Part shown: positions 1 to 8,857 of the stretch, one piece after another
Numbering within the stretch: position 1 is the first letter of the stretch
Layout: each line of letters begins with the position of its first letter
DNA from: Acinetobacter sp. XH1741
GTDB taxonomy: Bacteria > Pseudomonadota > Gammaproteobacteria > Pseudomonadales > Moraxellaceae
Direction: 5' to 3'
Assembly (NCBI RefSeq): GCF_041021895.1
Contig: NZ_CP157428.1
Span: 2,914,001-2,978,000 of the forward strand
DNA: 64,000 nt
The notes under the pieces: model-generated
Database searches by the model: none
The model's input: only the letters and a program-made list of their open reading frames with translations
What the model was told of the DNA's origin: nothing
Position numbers and translations under genes: made by a program

Positions 1-381
1 ATAACTTTTTACATAACCCACTTCATTCATATATGTGACGACATTGTAATAACTCTCGGCTCTTAAAAAATAATAGTCTTTAGGCTTTTTAAAGCTTTTA
101 ATCATTCTTAAATATTGAAATAAACCTGATGAACTACTTGCTGAATTAAGTCGCACATTTAGAGTGCCGCCTTCTTCTGAAAAGCCAAGTGCCAAAGCGA
201 TGGCTTCCATAATAGTCGACTTACCAGAACCATTTTCACCCACAAAAAAAGTGACATCTGGATGGAAAGTTAAGTGTTCAATATCATTAACGGCTGGTAT
301 GGCAAAGGGATAAATTGACCAGTCGACCTGCATATTTGCTTTAATTTGTACCGAACGTAAATAAGGTTTTGCTTCTAGCAT
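1..381 (-). CDS. AAA family ATPase, N-terminal 127 residues (cut by window edge)
   Basis: Reading the minus strand from the ATG at 381 gives 127 codons with no stop up to the window edge. Residues 46-54 read GENGSGKST, a P-loop (Walker A), preceded by the beta-strand VTFFV and followed by IMEAIALALGF. This is the ABC/SMC-like ATPase head arrangement found in RecF, OLD and predicted AAA ATPases of the COG3910 type. The signature motif, Walker B and C-terminus lie outside the window, so the class cannot be settled. ATP binding is well supported; the cellular role is unknown. The next gene in the same direction, the Lrp-type regulator, starts upstream after a 45-bp gap. Confidence 0.8.
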   Translation of the reverse strand, partial: MLEAKPYLRSVQIKANMQVDWSIYPFAIPAVNDIEHLTFHPDVTFFVGENGSGKSTIMEAIALALGFSEEGGTLNVRLNSASSSSGLFQYLRMIKSFKKPKDYYFLRAESYYNVVTYMNEVGYVKSY

Positions 382-426
382 GTTTCGCCGGTCCTTAGTC
401 TTTAATGGTATCGCCAGTTGCTTTTA

Positions 427-897
427 TTAGAAAAAATTTAAAGGAAGTTCTGTCGTATATTTAATTTGCTCCATTGCAAAACTAGAGCTCACATCGGCCA
501 ATCCATTAATTTCAATTAATTTTTTATAAACTTTATCGTATTCAGCAACATCAGATACGGCGACTTTAAGTAAATAATCTGTTTCACCTGCCATTCTATA
601 AACTTCAATCACTTCATCTATGTTATAGATATGAGCGTGAAATTTCTGAATCCATTCAATATTGTGTTGTGCAGTTTTAATAAATACCATCACAATCACA
701 TTAATGTTAAGTTTTTTACGGTCTAGCAAAGCAACTTTTGCACGAATAATACCTTCTTCTTCCATCTTATGTATTCTTCGCCAACAGGCCGTGTTACTTA
801 ATCCCACTTTTTCAGCAATATCTCCTATTGCCAATGTGCAGTCCTTCTGTAGAAAATCTAATATTACGCGGTCATATTTATCTAAGTTTAACTTCAT
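427..897 (-). CDS. Lrp/AsnC family transcriptional regulator
   Basis: This 156-residue protein has the standard Lrp/AsnC layout. An N-terminal winged helix-turn-helix (about residues 5-60, with IAEKVGLSNTACWRRIHKM as the recognition region) is followed by an alpha/beta RAM ligand-binding domain (about residues 65-150). The segment VYRMAGETDYLLKVAV matches the conserved G-x-x-D-Y ligand and oligomer contact of the family. Lrp-type proteins bind DNA as dimers to octamers and respond to amino acids. The length is typical (150-165). The effector and target genes cannot be told from sequence; the neighbouring SDR gene and the YddG exporter further along are possible but unproven targets. Confidence 0.9.
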   Translation of the reverse strand: MKLNLDKYDRVILDFLQKDCTLAIGDIAEKVGLSNTACWRRIHKMEEEGIIRAKVALLDRKKLNINVIVMVFIKTAQHNIEWIQKFHAHIYNIDEVIEVYRMAGETDYLLKVAVSDVAEYDKVYKKLIEINGLADVSSSFAMEQIKYTTELPLNFF

Positions 898-994
898 ACC
901 TTCAAGCTTCTCTGCACTATTTATTTGAGATAAATCAATTCAACGAACAATATATTAGATTATTCTTATAATTTTTCTGTTAATTTGCTGTGCT

Positions 995-1699
995 CTATAA
1001 GCTTCCCCCACCATCAACATTTAAAACTTGACCCGTAATAAAACCTGCATGTTCTGATAGTAAAAAAGATACGGCATGTGCAACATCTTGTGGTGTGCCA
1101 ATCCGTCCTAGGGGAATACTTTCTAATATCGCTTTTTCAGCTTCACTTCCAACTGGTCTGGTTTTTCTAAAAAGTTCCGTTTCAATTGGCCCCGGTGCGA
1201 TACAGTTTACCGTTATTCCAAACTCAGCCAACTCAAGTGCCCAAGTTTTAGTACACCCGACCAATGCACTTTTTGCTGCCGAGTATGCTGTCCGTTGTTT
1301 TGCTCCATAAATTGCCCTACTGCCAATATTAACAATTCGTCCAAAGCGCTGTGCTTTTAGTTGAGCAACAAAATGCTGAGTTACTTGTATAGCAGCTCTT
1401 ACATTTAAGTTCCAAACTTCCTCTAAAGCAAGAAAGGAAATCTGCCCTAAAGGTTGAGGTAAGCTAATTCCTGAGTTATTTACGATTCCATGTATGACAT
1501 GAGATTGAGAAATTAAAGCTAAGGTTTCTTCAGTCTGTTCTATATTGGATAGATCACAACTAAAAAGCTGTCCGCGAAAGTCTATATTGTCAATGTTTCT
1601 GGCAATACCAATCACTTGATGCCCCTGCAAGGACAGTGCATCGCTAATAGCTTTTCCAATACCTTTTGTAGCGCCTGTAACTAAATAAGTGTTTTTCAT
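995..1699 (-). CDS. SDR family NAD(P)-dependent oxidoreductase (FabG-like)
   Basis: This is a 234-residue classical short-chain dehydrogenase/reductase. The N-terminal TGATKGIG is the TGxxxGxG nucleotide-binding motif, NNSGIS stands at the NNAG position, the active-site serine lies in VNIGSRAIYG, and YSAAK is the catalytic YxxxK. The PGPIET segment after strand 6 and the C-terminal ITGQVLNVDGG are typical of FabG-like SDRs. The substrate is unknown. The alanine-to-serine change in NNAG is a mild deviation. The gene is transcribed away from the PEP-mutase-family gene at 2010, with a 310-bp spacer between them. Confidence 0.9.
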   Translation of the reverse strand: MKNTYLVTGATKGIGKAISDALSLQGHQVIGIARNIDNIDFRGQLFSCDLSNIEQTEETLALISQSHVIHGIVNNSGISLPQPLGQISFLALEEVWNLNVRAAIQVTQHFVAQLKAQRFGRIVNIGSRAIYGAKQRTAYSAAKSALVGCTKTWALELAEFGITVNCIAPGPIETELFRKTRPVGSEAEKAILESIPLGRIGTPQDVAHAVSFLLSEHAGFITGQVLNVDGGGSL

Positions 1700-2009
1700 A
1701 GCCTATCCTCGTTCGTCATAAAATAGTTTCTGATTTCTCTCTTGTTACGTACAAAAATAATAAAACGCTAACTCGAGTTTTTTATGACGATAAATGGATT
1801 TATATAGCTTCAGAAAATCTATAATCCATGTCCAAAAATGAACATCACTTTATTTTGATTTTCTTATTTGAAATGAAGAAGTGATTATATTTCTATAAGT
1901 TAAAAAATTGTTATAGTCATTTAGCCTCAACTCACCTTTTAAGCCTTTTCTATAAAGACAAGATTAAGTGACTAAATTTAAGTAAATACACTAAAAAGAG
2001 TACGAAATA
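1700..2009. other. Intergenic spacer between divergent genes
   Basis: This 310-bp AT-rich spacer separates the SDR gene (minus) and the PEP-mutase-family gene (plus), so it should hold both promoters. I see no convincing operator palindrome, RNA gene or small ORF with a ribosome-binding site. Confidence 0.5.
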
Positions 2010-2783
2010 ATGAAAATCTCAATTGATGAGAAAAGAAAAAATTTCCGCGCACTCCATGAAGAGGGATTCTTTATTTTACCCAACCCTTGGGATGCAGGCA
2101 GCGCAAAAATACTCGAACAACTCGGCTATAAAGCACTTGCTACAACCAGCTCAGGCTATGCATGGTCTTGCGGCAAAGCAGATGGTCAGCTCGACCGAGA
2201 TGAAACACTGGCACATCTACGTTATATGGTTCAGTCCACTAACCTACCTATCAATGCTGATTTTGAAAGTGGCTTTTCAGATACAACTCAAGGCATTATT
2301 GAAAATGTTTTGATGGCACTTGATACAGGTATAGCAGGTATTTCTATTGAGGATTCAACCGGAAATACTGAAAAGCCACTACGTGATATTTCTGATGCAG
2401 TTGAAAGAATACGAGCAGCTCGTGTAGCGATCGATCAAAGTGGAACTAACGTGATGCTTATCGGTCGTGCTGAAAACTTCTTTGTAGGTGTGCCCGATTT
2501 AGAAGATACCATTAACAGGTTAAAAGCATATTCAGAAGCTGGTGCTGACTGTCTATATGCGCCCGGTATTAAAACTCGTGAACAAATCATCGCTGTTGTG
2601 AATGCCGTTTCACCAAAACCCGTAAACGTTTTAATTGGTTGGGATAGTGATTTAACGGCGGCAGAGCTTGCATACTTGGGTGTAAGACGCATTAGTCTTG
2701 GTGGAGCATTAGCTCGTTCAGCTTGGGATGGTTTTATTAAAACAGCATTCGCTCAATACTACGGTTTCAAGTGGCGATCTTAA
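2010..2783 (+). CDS. Isocitrate lyase / PEP mutase superfamily enzyme
   Basis: This 257-residue protein has the PEP mutase/isocitrate lyase barrel signature. PNPWDAGSAKILEQLGYKA is the N-terminal strand and helix, TTSSGYAWSCGKADG covers the substrate loop region, and NADFESGF plus ISIEDSTG carry the acidic residues that bind Mg2+ in the family. The canonical KKCGH catalytic motif of isocitrate lyase is absent. A C-C or P-C bond lyase or hydrolase on a small oxo-acid (for example an oxaloacetate-like or methylisocitrate-like substrate) is therefore likelier than isocitrate lyase itself. The gene is 65 bp upstream of a GNAT acetyltransferase in the same direction and may be co-transcribed with it. 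Confidence 0.85.
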   Translation: MKISIDEKRKNFRALHEEGFFILPNPWDAGSAKILEQLGYKALATTSSGYAWSCGKADGQLDRDETLAHLRYMVQSTNLPINADFESGFSDTTQGIIENVLMALDTGIAGISIEDSTGNTEKPLRDISDAVERIRAARVAIDQSGTNVMLIGRAENFFVGVPDLEDTINRLKAYSEAGADCLYAPGIKTREQIIAVVNAVSPKPVNVLIGWDSDLTAAELAYLGVRRISLGGALARSAWDGFIKTAFAQYYGFKWRS

Positions 2784-2848
2784 TAGTCGATTTAAATAAA
2801 ACTCGGGGTAATCTCTTTATTTGCTAACTTCTCATTAGGACCTCTGTT

Positions 2849-3433
2849 ATGCCTTTAAACATAACGCTTTCAAGTGAACGTATTCGGTTACGCATATTAA
2901 CCATTGAAGATTCAAAAGCCTTAGTCGCCGCTGCTTCAGATGGAGAACTATGGAACCTCCCTTTCACTGTAGTTCCTTCAGCAGAAACTATAGATGACTA
3001 TATTCAGCACGCCCTAGAGGGTTACCACTCGGGTACAGTTCTTCCTTTTATAGTCGAAGATATCGCCACAGGGAAAATCATTGGGTCTACCAGATTTTGG
3101 AAAATAGATAGAAAAAATTTAAAGTTGGAAATTGGAAGTACTTGGTACTCAAAATCATGGCAGCGAACATACGTAAATACAGAAGCAAAATATTTGCTTC
3201 TGCAATATGCCTTTGAAGAGTTAAATTGCGTTAGAGTTCAATTCACAACAGATGTACTGAATGAAAAATCACAGAATGCGATTTTAAGACTAGGCGCTCA
3301 GAAAGAAGGTGTTGTTAGAAATGAGCGAATTATGCCTAATGGCAGAAAAAGGAATTCTGTCAGGTTTAGTATCATTGATGAAGAATGGCCGAGCATAAAA
3401 GATAATCTAATTAAAAAGTTAAATTATTATTAA
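2849..3433 (+). CDS. GNAT family N-acetyltransferase (RimJ/RimL-like)
   Basis: This 194-residue protein starts with the RimJ/RimL-type strand ITLSSERIRLRILTIEDSKAL. It contains the GNAT core strands (LPFIVEDIATGKIIGSTRFW) and the acetyl-CoA-binding and dimer region ending in VLNEKSQNAILRLGAQKEG, a typical motif B of GNAT_3 proteins. It presumably transfers acetyl from acetyl-CoA to an amine; the substrate is unknown. A ribosome-binding site is plausible at TAGGA about 9 nt before the ATG. Confidence 0.88.
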   Translation: MPLNITLSSERIRLRILTIEDSKALVAAASDGELWNLPFTVVPSAETIDDYIQHALEGYHSGTVLPFIVEDIATGKIIGSTRFWKIDRKNLKLEIGSTWYSKSWQRTYVNTEAKYLLLQYAFEELNCVRVQFTTDVLNEKSQNAILRLGAQKEGVVRNERIMPNGRKRNSVRFSIIDEEWPSIKDNLIKKLNYY

Positions 3434-3468
3434 TTTTTCCTACGGCTTTATTGCCTGCAAACCATTGC

Positions 3469-3483
3469 AAATGAGTCTCATTT
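3469..3483. promoter_or_regulatory. Fur-box-like palindrome
   Basis: AAATGAG-T-CTCATTT is a perfect 7-bp inverted repeat around one central base, resembling the NAATGATNATCATTN core of Fur boxes. It lies about 110 bp before the TonB-dependent siderophore receptor start. Iron-dependent repression of that gene is inferred from position and known biology, not shown. Confidence 0.55.
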
Positions 3484-3591
3484 ATATATACTTTACACAC
3501 TTTTTTGAGTCTAGTCGGCACTCCTTTTTGTTCGCTTGAATAGTCGCTCTTATTTGGCCTTTCACGATTTTTATATCACTTAGGTATACTT

Positions 3592-5763
3592 ATGTTTGCT
3601 TTCTCCCCGCGTAAAAATTTAATTACTGTTGAAATTTTAAAACATAGTAGCCCCTTACTTTTATCTCTCATCCCGATGATGTCTTGGGCAGAAGCAACCG
3701 CAATCCAACCAGCGCAACTAGAAACGATTAAAGTTCAGGCTGAAGCAGACTCAAGCTATATTGGTACACAAACAGCGTCGACCCTCAGAGGCAAACAAAA
3801 AAATCTAGAAAGCCCGCAAACTGTAAACGTCGTATCTAAGCAATATATGAAAGATTATTTGCCTGCAAACTTGGACAATGCACTAACCCAAGTCAGTGGT
3901 ATTACGCAGGGCAATACTTTAGGTGGTACGCAAGACACCGTAATGAAACGCGGCTTTGGTGATAACCGCGACGGTTCAATTACCGTAAATGGTATGCCAA
4001 TTGTGCAAGGCCGAACCATGAATGCGGCAGTTGAACAAGTTGAAGTTTTAAAAGGCCCAGCTTCATTACTCTATGGCATTATGGACCCGGGCGGTGTAGT
4101 CAATGTCATTACAAAAAAACCTGAGACAACTCAGAAAACTGAACTTTCACTCTATGGTTCAAGCTTTGCTGCGGGTAAAAATGGTCTAGGCGCAAGCATA
4201 GATACCACGGGTGCAATTAGTGGTAGTAACTTTGCCTATCGCTTTATTGCCGATCATTCTGATGCAGACTACTGGCGTAATTTTGGTAACCTGAAACAGA
4301 CTTTAATTGCTCCGTCTGTGGCTTGGGATAATGGTCAAACTAAAGTAAACCTGAGCTATCAATACCGTCACTTTGATGTGCCATTTGACCGCTCTACCGT
4401 TTTTGACCCGAAAACCAACAAAGCCCTCCCTATCTCTAAATACCAACGCCTAGATGAAGCTTTTAACCAAATGAAAGGTGAAGATCATTTGGCGCAGTTG
4501 TTGGTAGATCACCAAATTAATGATAACTGGTCAGCTCACTTAGGCTATACCTATAACTATGAAACCTATGATGCTAACCAATTACGTGTGACCAAGTTAG
4601 ATACGACTAATCACACCGTGACACGCCGTACAGATGCAACCTTAAATGCACAAAGCATAGATAGTAATGCTCAAGCGTATGTCACGGGTTCAACCAATCT
4701 GTTTGGTTTAAAACATGACATTCAAATTGGTTCAGACATCGAATACCGTAAATATTTCCGTCCAGATATGGTGCGTGGCAATACCTCAACTTTAGATTAT
4801 TTAAATCCAAGTTTTGGAACTATCGAACCATCTCAAAATGTTGTGGCATCAGATAGCGACCAAACCGATAAACTGCATACCTATGGTTTTTACGTACAAG
4901 ATGCAATTCACTTAAATGAAAAATGGATTGCTGTACTTGGCGGACGTTACCTGAACTATCAACAAACTGCTGGCCGTGGTAGACCGTTTAAAGAAAATAC
5001 CAATACCAATGATGATGCTTGGCTTCCACATGCAGGTTTAGTCTATAAGTGGAATGACCAGCTTTCATTCTATGGTAGCTATACCGAGTCACTTAAGCCT
5101 TCTTCTTCAATTGCGCCTTTGGGTGGCGATGCGGTTATTAACTCTGATGTGCAACCAGAACAAGCCAAATCTTATGAAGTGGGTGCAAAATATGAGTTAA
5201 ATGACCGTATTAAAGCCAATTTTGCGCTCTACGATATTAAAAAACGTAATGTTTTAGCTAAAGTCACTAACTCATCGACTGGTGAAGTTGAACTACATAC
5301 TACAGGTGCAGTACGTTCTAAGGGAGCTGAACTCGACCTGACAGGACGCGTAACCGATCAACTTGATGCGACCCTGACCTATGCTTATACAGATGCTAAA
5401 GTAACCGAAGATGAAAGTGGCCTTGAAGGCAATCGCTTGAATAATGTAGCGAAAAACACTGCTTCTTTAGCATTGGCCTATAACTACGGTGAACTTTATA
5501 ACGGTAATTTACGTTTTGGTGTAAGCGGTAACTATGTGGGCAAACGTGCTGGGGATTCGGAAAATACCTTCGACCTACCTGACTATACCCTTGCTAATGC
5601 CTTTGTGAGCTATGACACGACCATTGCTAAACAAGCAGTCACGTTCCAATTTAATTTAAATAATATCTTTGACAAAACCTACTACACAGCGAGCGTCAAT
5701 AATTTGGCCGTGTCTCAAGGCGACTCTCGTCAAGCGGTATTACGTGCAACCTTTAAATTCTAA
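3592..5763 (+). CDS. TonB-dependent siderophore receptor
   Basis: This 723-residue protein has an N-terminal export region ending near MMSWAEA and a TonB-box-like ETIKVQAEA at about residues 44-52. The plug domain contains SPQTVNVVSKQYMKDYL, the conserved KRGFGDNRDGSITVNGMP segment and VEVLKGPASLLYGIMDPGG. The remainder is a beta-barrel with alternating hydrophobic strands ending in the terminal aromatic ATFKF. This architecture is that of FhuA/FoxA/FhuE-type outer-membrane ferric-siderophore receptors energised by TonB-ExbBD. The exact siderophore cannot be assigned. A Fur-box-like palindrome lies upstream and an exported protein gene follows after 48 bp. Confidence 0.93.
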   Translation: MFAFSPRKNLITVEILKHSSPLLLSLIPMMSWAEATAIQPAQLETIKVQAEADSSYIGTQTASTLRGKQKNLESPQTVNVVSKQYMKDYLPANLDNALTQVSGITQGNTLGGTQDTVMKRGFGDNRDGSITVNGMPIVQGRTMNAAVEQVEVLKGPASLLYGIMDPGGVVNVITKKPETTQKTELSLYGSSFAAGKNGLGASIDTTGAISGSNFAYRFIADHSDADYWRNFGNLKQTLIAPSVAWDNGQTKVNLSYQYRHFDVPFDRSTVFDPKTNKALPISKYQRLDEAFNQMKGEDHLAQLLVDHQINDNWSAHLGYTYNYETYDANQLRVTKLDTTNHTVTRRTDATLNAQSIDSNAQAYVTGSTNLFGLKHDIQIGSDIEYRKYFRPDMVRGNTSTLDYLNPSFGTIEPSQNVVASDSDQTDKLHTYGFYVQDAIHLNEKWIAVLGGRYLNYQQTAGRGRPFKENTNTNDDAWLPHAGLVYKWNDQLSFYGSYTESLKPSSSIAPLGGDAVINSDVQPEQAKSYEVGAKYELNDRIKANFALYDIKKRNVLAKVTNSSTGEVELHTTGAVRSKGAELDLTGRVTDQLDATLTYAYTDAKVTEDESGLEGNRLNNVAKNTASLALAYNYGELYNGNLRFGVSGNYVGKRAGDSENTFDLPDYTLANAFVSYDTTIAKQAVTFQFNLNNIFDKTYYTASVNNLAVSQGDSRQAVLRATFKF

Positions 5764-5774
5764 AACAGAGGATC

Positions 5775-5802
5775 AGAGCAGTGTTTAAATCACTGCTCTT
5801 TT
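5775..5802 (+). terminator. Hairpin between receptor gene and downstream gene
   Basis: AGAGCAGTG (5775-5783) pairs perfectly with CACTGCTCT (5791-5799) around a 7-nt loop and is followed by only three T residues. It could be a weak terminator or attenuator reducing expression of the following exported protein relative to the receptor. Confidence 0.5.
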
Positions 5803-5811
5803 GAGATCAAT

Positions 5812-6489
5812 ATGAAAAAGCTTCTTTCTATCTTGGTGTTGATTGGCACACTGTTTAGCTCTTCTGTTTATGCCCAAACACGAATTGCCCTGATTTCACA
5901 GGTTAAGGGTTCATCGGCTAGCACAGATATTGCCATTCAAAAGTACTTGCAAAGCAAAGGCTATCAAGTTGAGGTATTAGATCAATCTGTTTCACCAAAC
6001 AATTTAAAGAATACAGATTTAGTTATTATCTCTTCTACTGTCGCGTCTAAGAATATGCAATCGGGATGGCGTCAGCTACCCGTTCCACTTATGACGTGGG
6101 AAAACGATTATCTTGATGACTTGGCAATGACCGGTAAACGCATTAATACCGATTTTGGCGAAGTCGAGAAAGAACGTTATTTGTGGTTAGTCAATGCACC
6201 GCATCCATTGTCTGCGCATCTTCCTGCGGGAACTCATAATGTGTATAAAGCACAAGCACCTATGAGTTGGGGCAAACCCGGATTAGGCGCGACTATTATC
6301 GCAACTATTTATGGGCAACCTGAAAAAGTGGCCATTTGGGGTTATGAGAAAGGCGCAACAATGGATTATGAATCTTTAGCACCTGCAAAACGACTCATGT
6401 TCTTCCTTAATAATGACACCTTTACCAATCTATCTGACGATGGGTTAAAACTGTTTGATGCCTCAATTCAATGGCTCATCAATAAATAA
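5812..6489 (+). CDS. Exported protein of unknown function, possible class I amidotransferase-like fold
   Basis: This 225-residue protein has a clear signal peptide (MKKLLSILVLIGTLFSSSVYA, cleavage after VYA). The mature part has an alternating strand/helix pattern: RIALISQVKG, YQVEVLDQS, DLVIISSTVAS, LPVPLMTWEND, KVAIWGYEKG. This pattern and the C-terminal FDASIQWLI resemble ThuA-like or other glutamine-amidotransferase-like domains, but no catalytic Cys is visible, so this is only a fold-level guess. It follows a siderophore receptor after 48 bp, which suggests a periplasmic role linked to iron uptake. Confidence 0.75.
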   Translation: MKKLLSILVLIGTLFSSSVYAQTRIALISQVKGSSASTDIAIQKYLQSKGYQVEVLDQSVSPNNLKNTDLVIISSTVASKNMQSGWRQLPVPLMTWENDYLDDLAMTGKRINTDFGEVEKERYLWLVNAPHPLSAHLPAGTHNVYKAQAPMSWGKPGLGATIIATIYGQPEKVAIWGYEKGATMDYESLAPAKRLMFFLNNDTFTNLSDDGLKLFDASIQWLINK

Positions 6490-6542
6490 AAAAATTTGTA
6501 CAGCTCACAAGGTTTCATTCATTACACTTTGCTGAGCTGCCA

Positions 6543-7013
6543 TCAATAGACCACATTCACACGTACCCAATCTTCATACTTTGTTGCCTGAACATTGGTA
6601 CTCGATGTAATCATCCCATGAACAGGAATATTTTCTTTCATACCTGTTGCGACTCCCGAATGTATTTTACTTCCTGTCCCTCCCCAAATTTGAGTATGGC
6701 CTGCATCTTGAAATAATACGTATGCGACAGATGCTGTGTTGGCAGCAGATTTAAGTTCAAAGTTATTGTCTGAAGTTATAGCCAATTGATACGGCGTATT
6801 GTGAGTGCATTGCACAGAAACATTCGTGGTTGCAGGAGCAACGGGTTGCGCACGGACAACTGAACCAAAATCTAAATTTCCTTGTGTTGAGACCTCACAA
6901 CTTTCAAGAATGGTTAAACTGACCTTTAAAGATGTCGATGCATTTCCCGCCTCTGCATTATTTATGATCAGCATTCCCATAAGAGAAAATAAGGCGTATT
7001 TAATGAGATTCAT
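6543..7013 (-). CDS. Spore coat protein U domain (SCPU) pilin-like protein, orphan
   Basis: This 156-residue exported protein has signal peptide MNLIKYALFSLMGMLIINNAEA. The SCPU/Csu-type pilin pattern follows: SLTILESCEVSTQGNLDFGSV (first Cys plus the LDFG motif), VQCTHNTPYQLAITSDN (second Cys), and a C-terminal beta-strand VRVNVVY. These are the features of CsuA/B-family subunits. Unlike the csu operon at 14-20 kb, no chaperone or usher gene lies beside it, so it is an orphan subunit that may use another machinery. It converges with the exported protein gene at 5812. Confidence 0.85.
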   Translation of the reverse strand: MNLIKYALFSLMGMLIINNAEAGNASTSLKVSLTILESCEVSTQGNLDFGSVVRAQPVAPATTNVSVQCTHNTPYQLAITSDNNFELKSAANTASVAYVLFQDAGHTQIWGGTGSKIHSGVATGMKENIPVHGMITSSTNVQATKYEDWVRVNVVY

Positions 7014-7461
7014 TTCTTCTCCTTATCTTTTTGTTCTAATAACTCGTCATTTTTTATTGTCATTTCTCTGCTTCTATAAAGAAACAGTTTCAGGATGTTT
7101 TAGTTATAAAACTTAATATCACCCCCTGTCAATTAACAATAATTTCATGATTTTCATATTATTTTTATAATGTGTGATGGATTAAACGTAATCGATTTAA
7201 ATTAGAAAATAGTTGATATTTTTTATTTATCTTAAGCCACATTTTAGCAACAAATTGTTTGATCACTTCATTCAAGTGGGGTGTCTTATTGAGCTGCTTA
7301 AGTGTTTAATGACTCAAATGGCATTCATTTTTGATTAAAAAGGTTGTTAAGAAAAACTTACTTTTATGAGCTAGTTAAAAATATAATTTTATAGCTTGAA
7401 TGAACTGATGTTTTCTTATTATTATTTCGAAAGTGCTCAATACAATAAAATGGACAAAAAC
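7014..7461. other. AT-rich intergenic region
   Basis: About 450 bp lie between the divergent SCPU gene and the ppnP start. It must contain both promoters. The open frame extends upstream of ppnP to 7396, but that extension lacks a good ribosome-binding site and family similarity. No RNA gene or repeat is evident. Confidence 0.45.
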
Positions 7462-7785
7462 ATGCAAAATCAATTTGATTCCGTTTCTATAAGAAAAAAA
7501 GCAAATGTTCACTTTGAAGGCCATTCTGTGAGTCACATGATTGAATTTGAAGATGGCTCAAAGAAAACCTTAGGTGTCATTCTTCCTACCCCTACATCAT
7601 TAACCTTTAAAACTCACGTACCAGAACGCATTGAGATAATTTCAGGAAAATGTACTGTTCAAATTGGTGATGAACCAGAAGCTAAAATTTACTCGAGTGG
7701 CGAATCTTTTAATGTGCCTGAAAATAGTAAATTTAAAATTATGACAGATGAAGTGATTGATTATATTTGTCACTTAGATGAATAA
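7462..7785 (+). CDS. ppnP: Pyrimidine/purine nucleoside phosphorylase PpnP (DUF1255/YaiE)
   Basis: From the ATG at 7462 the product is 107 residues, close to the ~95-105 typical of PpnP. It shows the single-domain cupin pattern: FDSVSIRKKANVHFEGHSVS, then KKTLGVILPTPTSLTFKTHVPERIEI, SGKCTVQIG and SGESFNVPENSKFKI. These match the conserved YaiE/PpnP segments. The enzyme phosphorolyses nucleosides to free base and ribose-1-phosphate in nucleotide salvage. Alternative in-frame starts exist at 7396 and 7450, but the extra residues are not family-like. Confidence 0.85.
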   Translation: MQNQFDSVSIRKKANVHFEGHSVSHMIEFEDGSKKTLGVILPTPTSLTFKTHVPERIEIISGKCTVQIGDEPEAKIYSSGESFNVPENSKFKIMTDEVIDYICHLDE

Positions 7786-7807
7786 ATTAAAAAGTATTTT
7801 TATAAAC

Positions 7808-8145
7808 TCATTGAAAGGATGATTTGGTACGTCGGTATTGTCCCGGCAACATACCAATATGCTTTTTAAAAGCTTTTCCGAACGCAGCCTCAGACTGATA
7901 ACCAACCTCTAATGCAATTGTCCCTACCTAAGAATCTGTCTTAGTCAATAAATGACAAGCCATAGACATCTTTGCTTCTTGTCGTCGTGTCCAATCCAGC
8001 TTGAGCTTTCAAGATGCCTTGTTCTGTTTCAATCAACCACTCGCCCCGCCAACAGCACCTTTAAAACGAAATAATTCTGCCATTCTCGCAATTGCATAAA
8101 AAAAGCGATCAACGTAATATCTGAAAATACAATACGATTTTGCAT
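7808..8145 (-). pseudogene. Decayed AraC family transcriptional regulator
   Basis: On the minus strand the last part reads VGYQSEAAFGKAFKKHIG followed by MLPGQYRRTK, the C-terminal helix-turn-helix of AraC/XylS regulators. Upstream, other frames give an N-terminal piece starting MQNRIVFSDITLI from the ATG at 8145, with AELFRFKGAVGG and GWLIETEQGILKA-like cupin fragments. These are interrupted by frameshifts, stops and an internal deletion, and only about 340 bp of an expected ~900 bp remain. A functional product is very unlikely. Confidence 0.7.
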
Positions 8146-8253
8146 AATGTTAACCTTCTAGATTCAAAACAAAGAAGGCTGTAAAGTTGACTTTAAAATG
8201 AATAATTTTGGCAGTTAAAGCCACCCTATTTGTTAATTTGAGAAATGATTGTT

Positions 8254-8691
8254 ATGAAAAAATATCTATTCCTACTTTTACTCAGCTCTTTTTCGGTTCA
8301 TTCCTTTGCTGCCGACAAACTTAATGGCACTGTTTGGAAAACCATTGATGATGAAACCAATCAGCCTAGAGCACTCATCAAATTTAGCGAAGACAAAAAC
8401 GGCGTTTTGACTGCTAATATCGAAAAAATTCTTGTTCCAAGCGAAGCCAATAAATGCACTATGTGTGAAGGCACATATAAAAATAAATCTTTAATTGGCT
8501 TAACTATTGTCAAAAACTTAAAAAATGTAAGCCAAAACAAATATGACAAAGGATCTATTCTTGACCCTCAGTCAGACAAGACCTATCGCTTTAGCGTATC
8601 GGTATCTCCAAGTTGGGACAAACTCACCGCACGTGGTTATATTGGTATCTCTGCAATTGGCCGAAACCAGACATGGTATCGAGTTAAATAA
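8254..8691 (+). CDS. DUF2147 domain-containing exported protein
   Basis: From the ATG at 8254 the product is 145 residues with signal peptide MKKYLFLLLLSSFSVHSFA. The mature part carries the DUF2147 pattern: GTVWKTIDDETNQPRALIKF, a Cys pair in NKCTMCEG, LIGLTIVKNLK, KGSILDPQSDKTYRFSV and ARGYIGISAIGRNQTWYRV. DUF2147 proteins are small periplasmic beta-barrel, lipocalin-like proteins of unknown function, common in Acinetobacter. An alternative start at 8245 adds three residues, but GAGA is better spaced from 8254. Confidence 0.88.
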   Translation: MKKYLFLLLLSSFSVHSFAADKLNGTVWKTIDDETNQPRALIKFSEDKNGVLTANIEKILVPSEANKCTMCEGTYKNKSLIGLTIVKNLKNVSQNKYDKGSILDPQSDKTYRFSVSVSPSWDKLTARGYIGISAIGRNQTWYRVK

Positions 8692-8723
8692 GCTTTAAAT
8701 AGCACTTCCTATTTATATAAGCC

Positions 8724-8762
8724 ACATGGTTTTTGACGAGATTATTTTGTCTAAAACCATGT
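8724..8762. terminator. Inverted repeat between convergent genes
   Basis: ACATGGTTTT (8724-8733) pairs with AAAACCATGT (8753-8762) with a 19-nt loop, followed by ATTTTT. It lies between the convergent DUF2147 and yddG genes and probably terminates the former. Confidence 0.55.
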
Positions 8763-8857
8763 ATTTTTGAACTTTCGCAGTCATTTTATAAGTAAAAGTT
8801 AGTGAAACCTCGTTATTTAAATAACTGATCTACCTCAAACCAGTGTCTTCAAATTTA

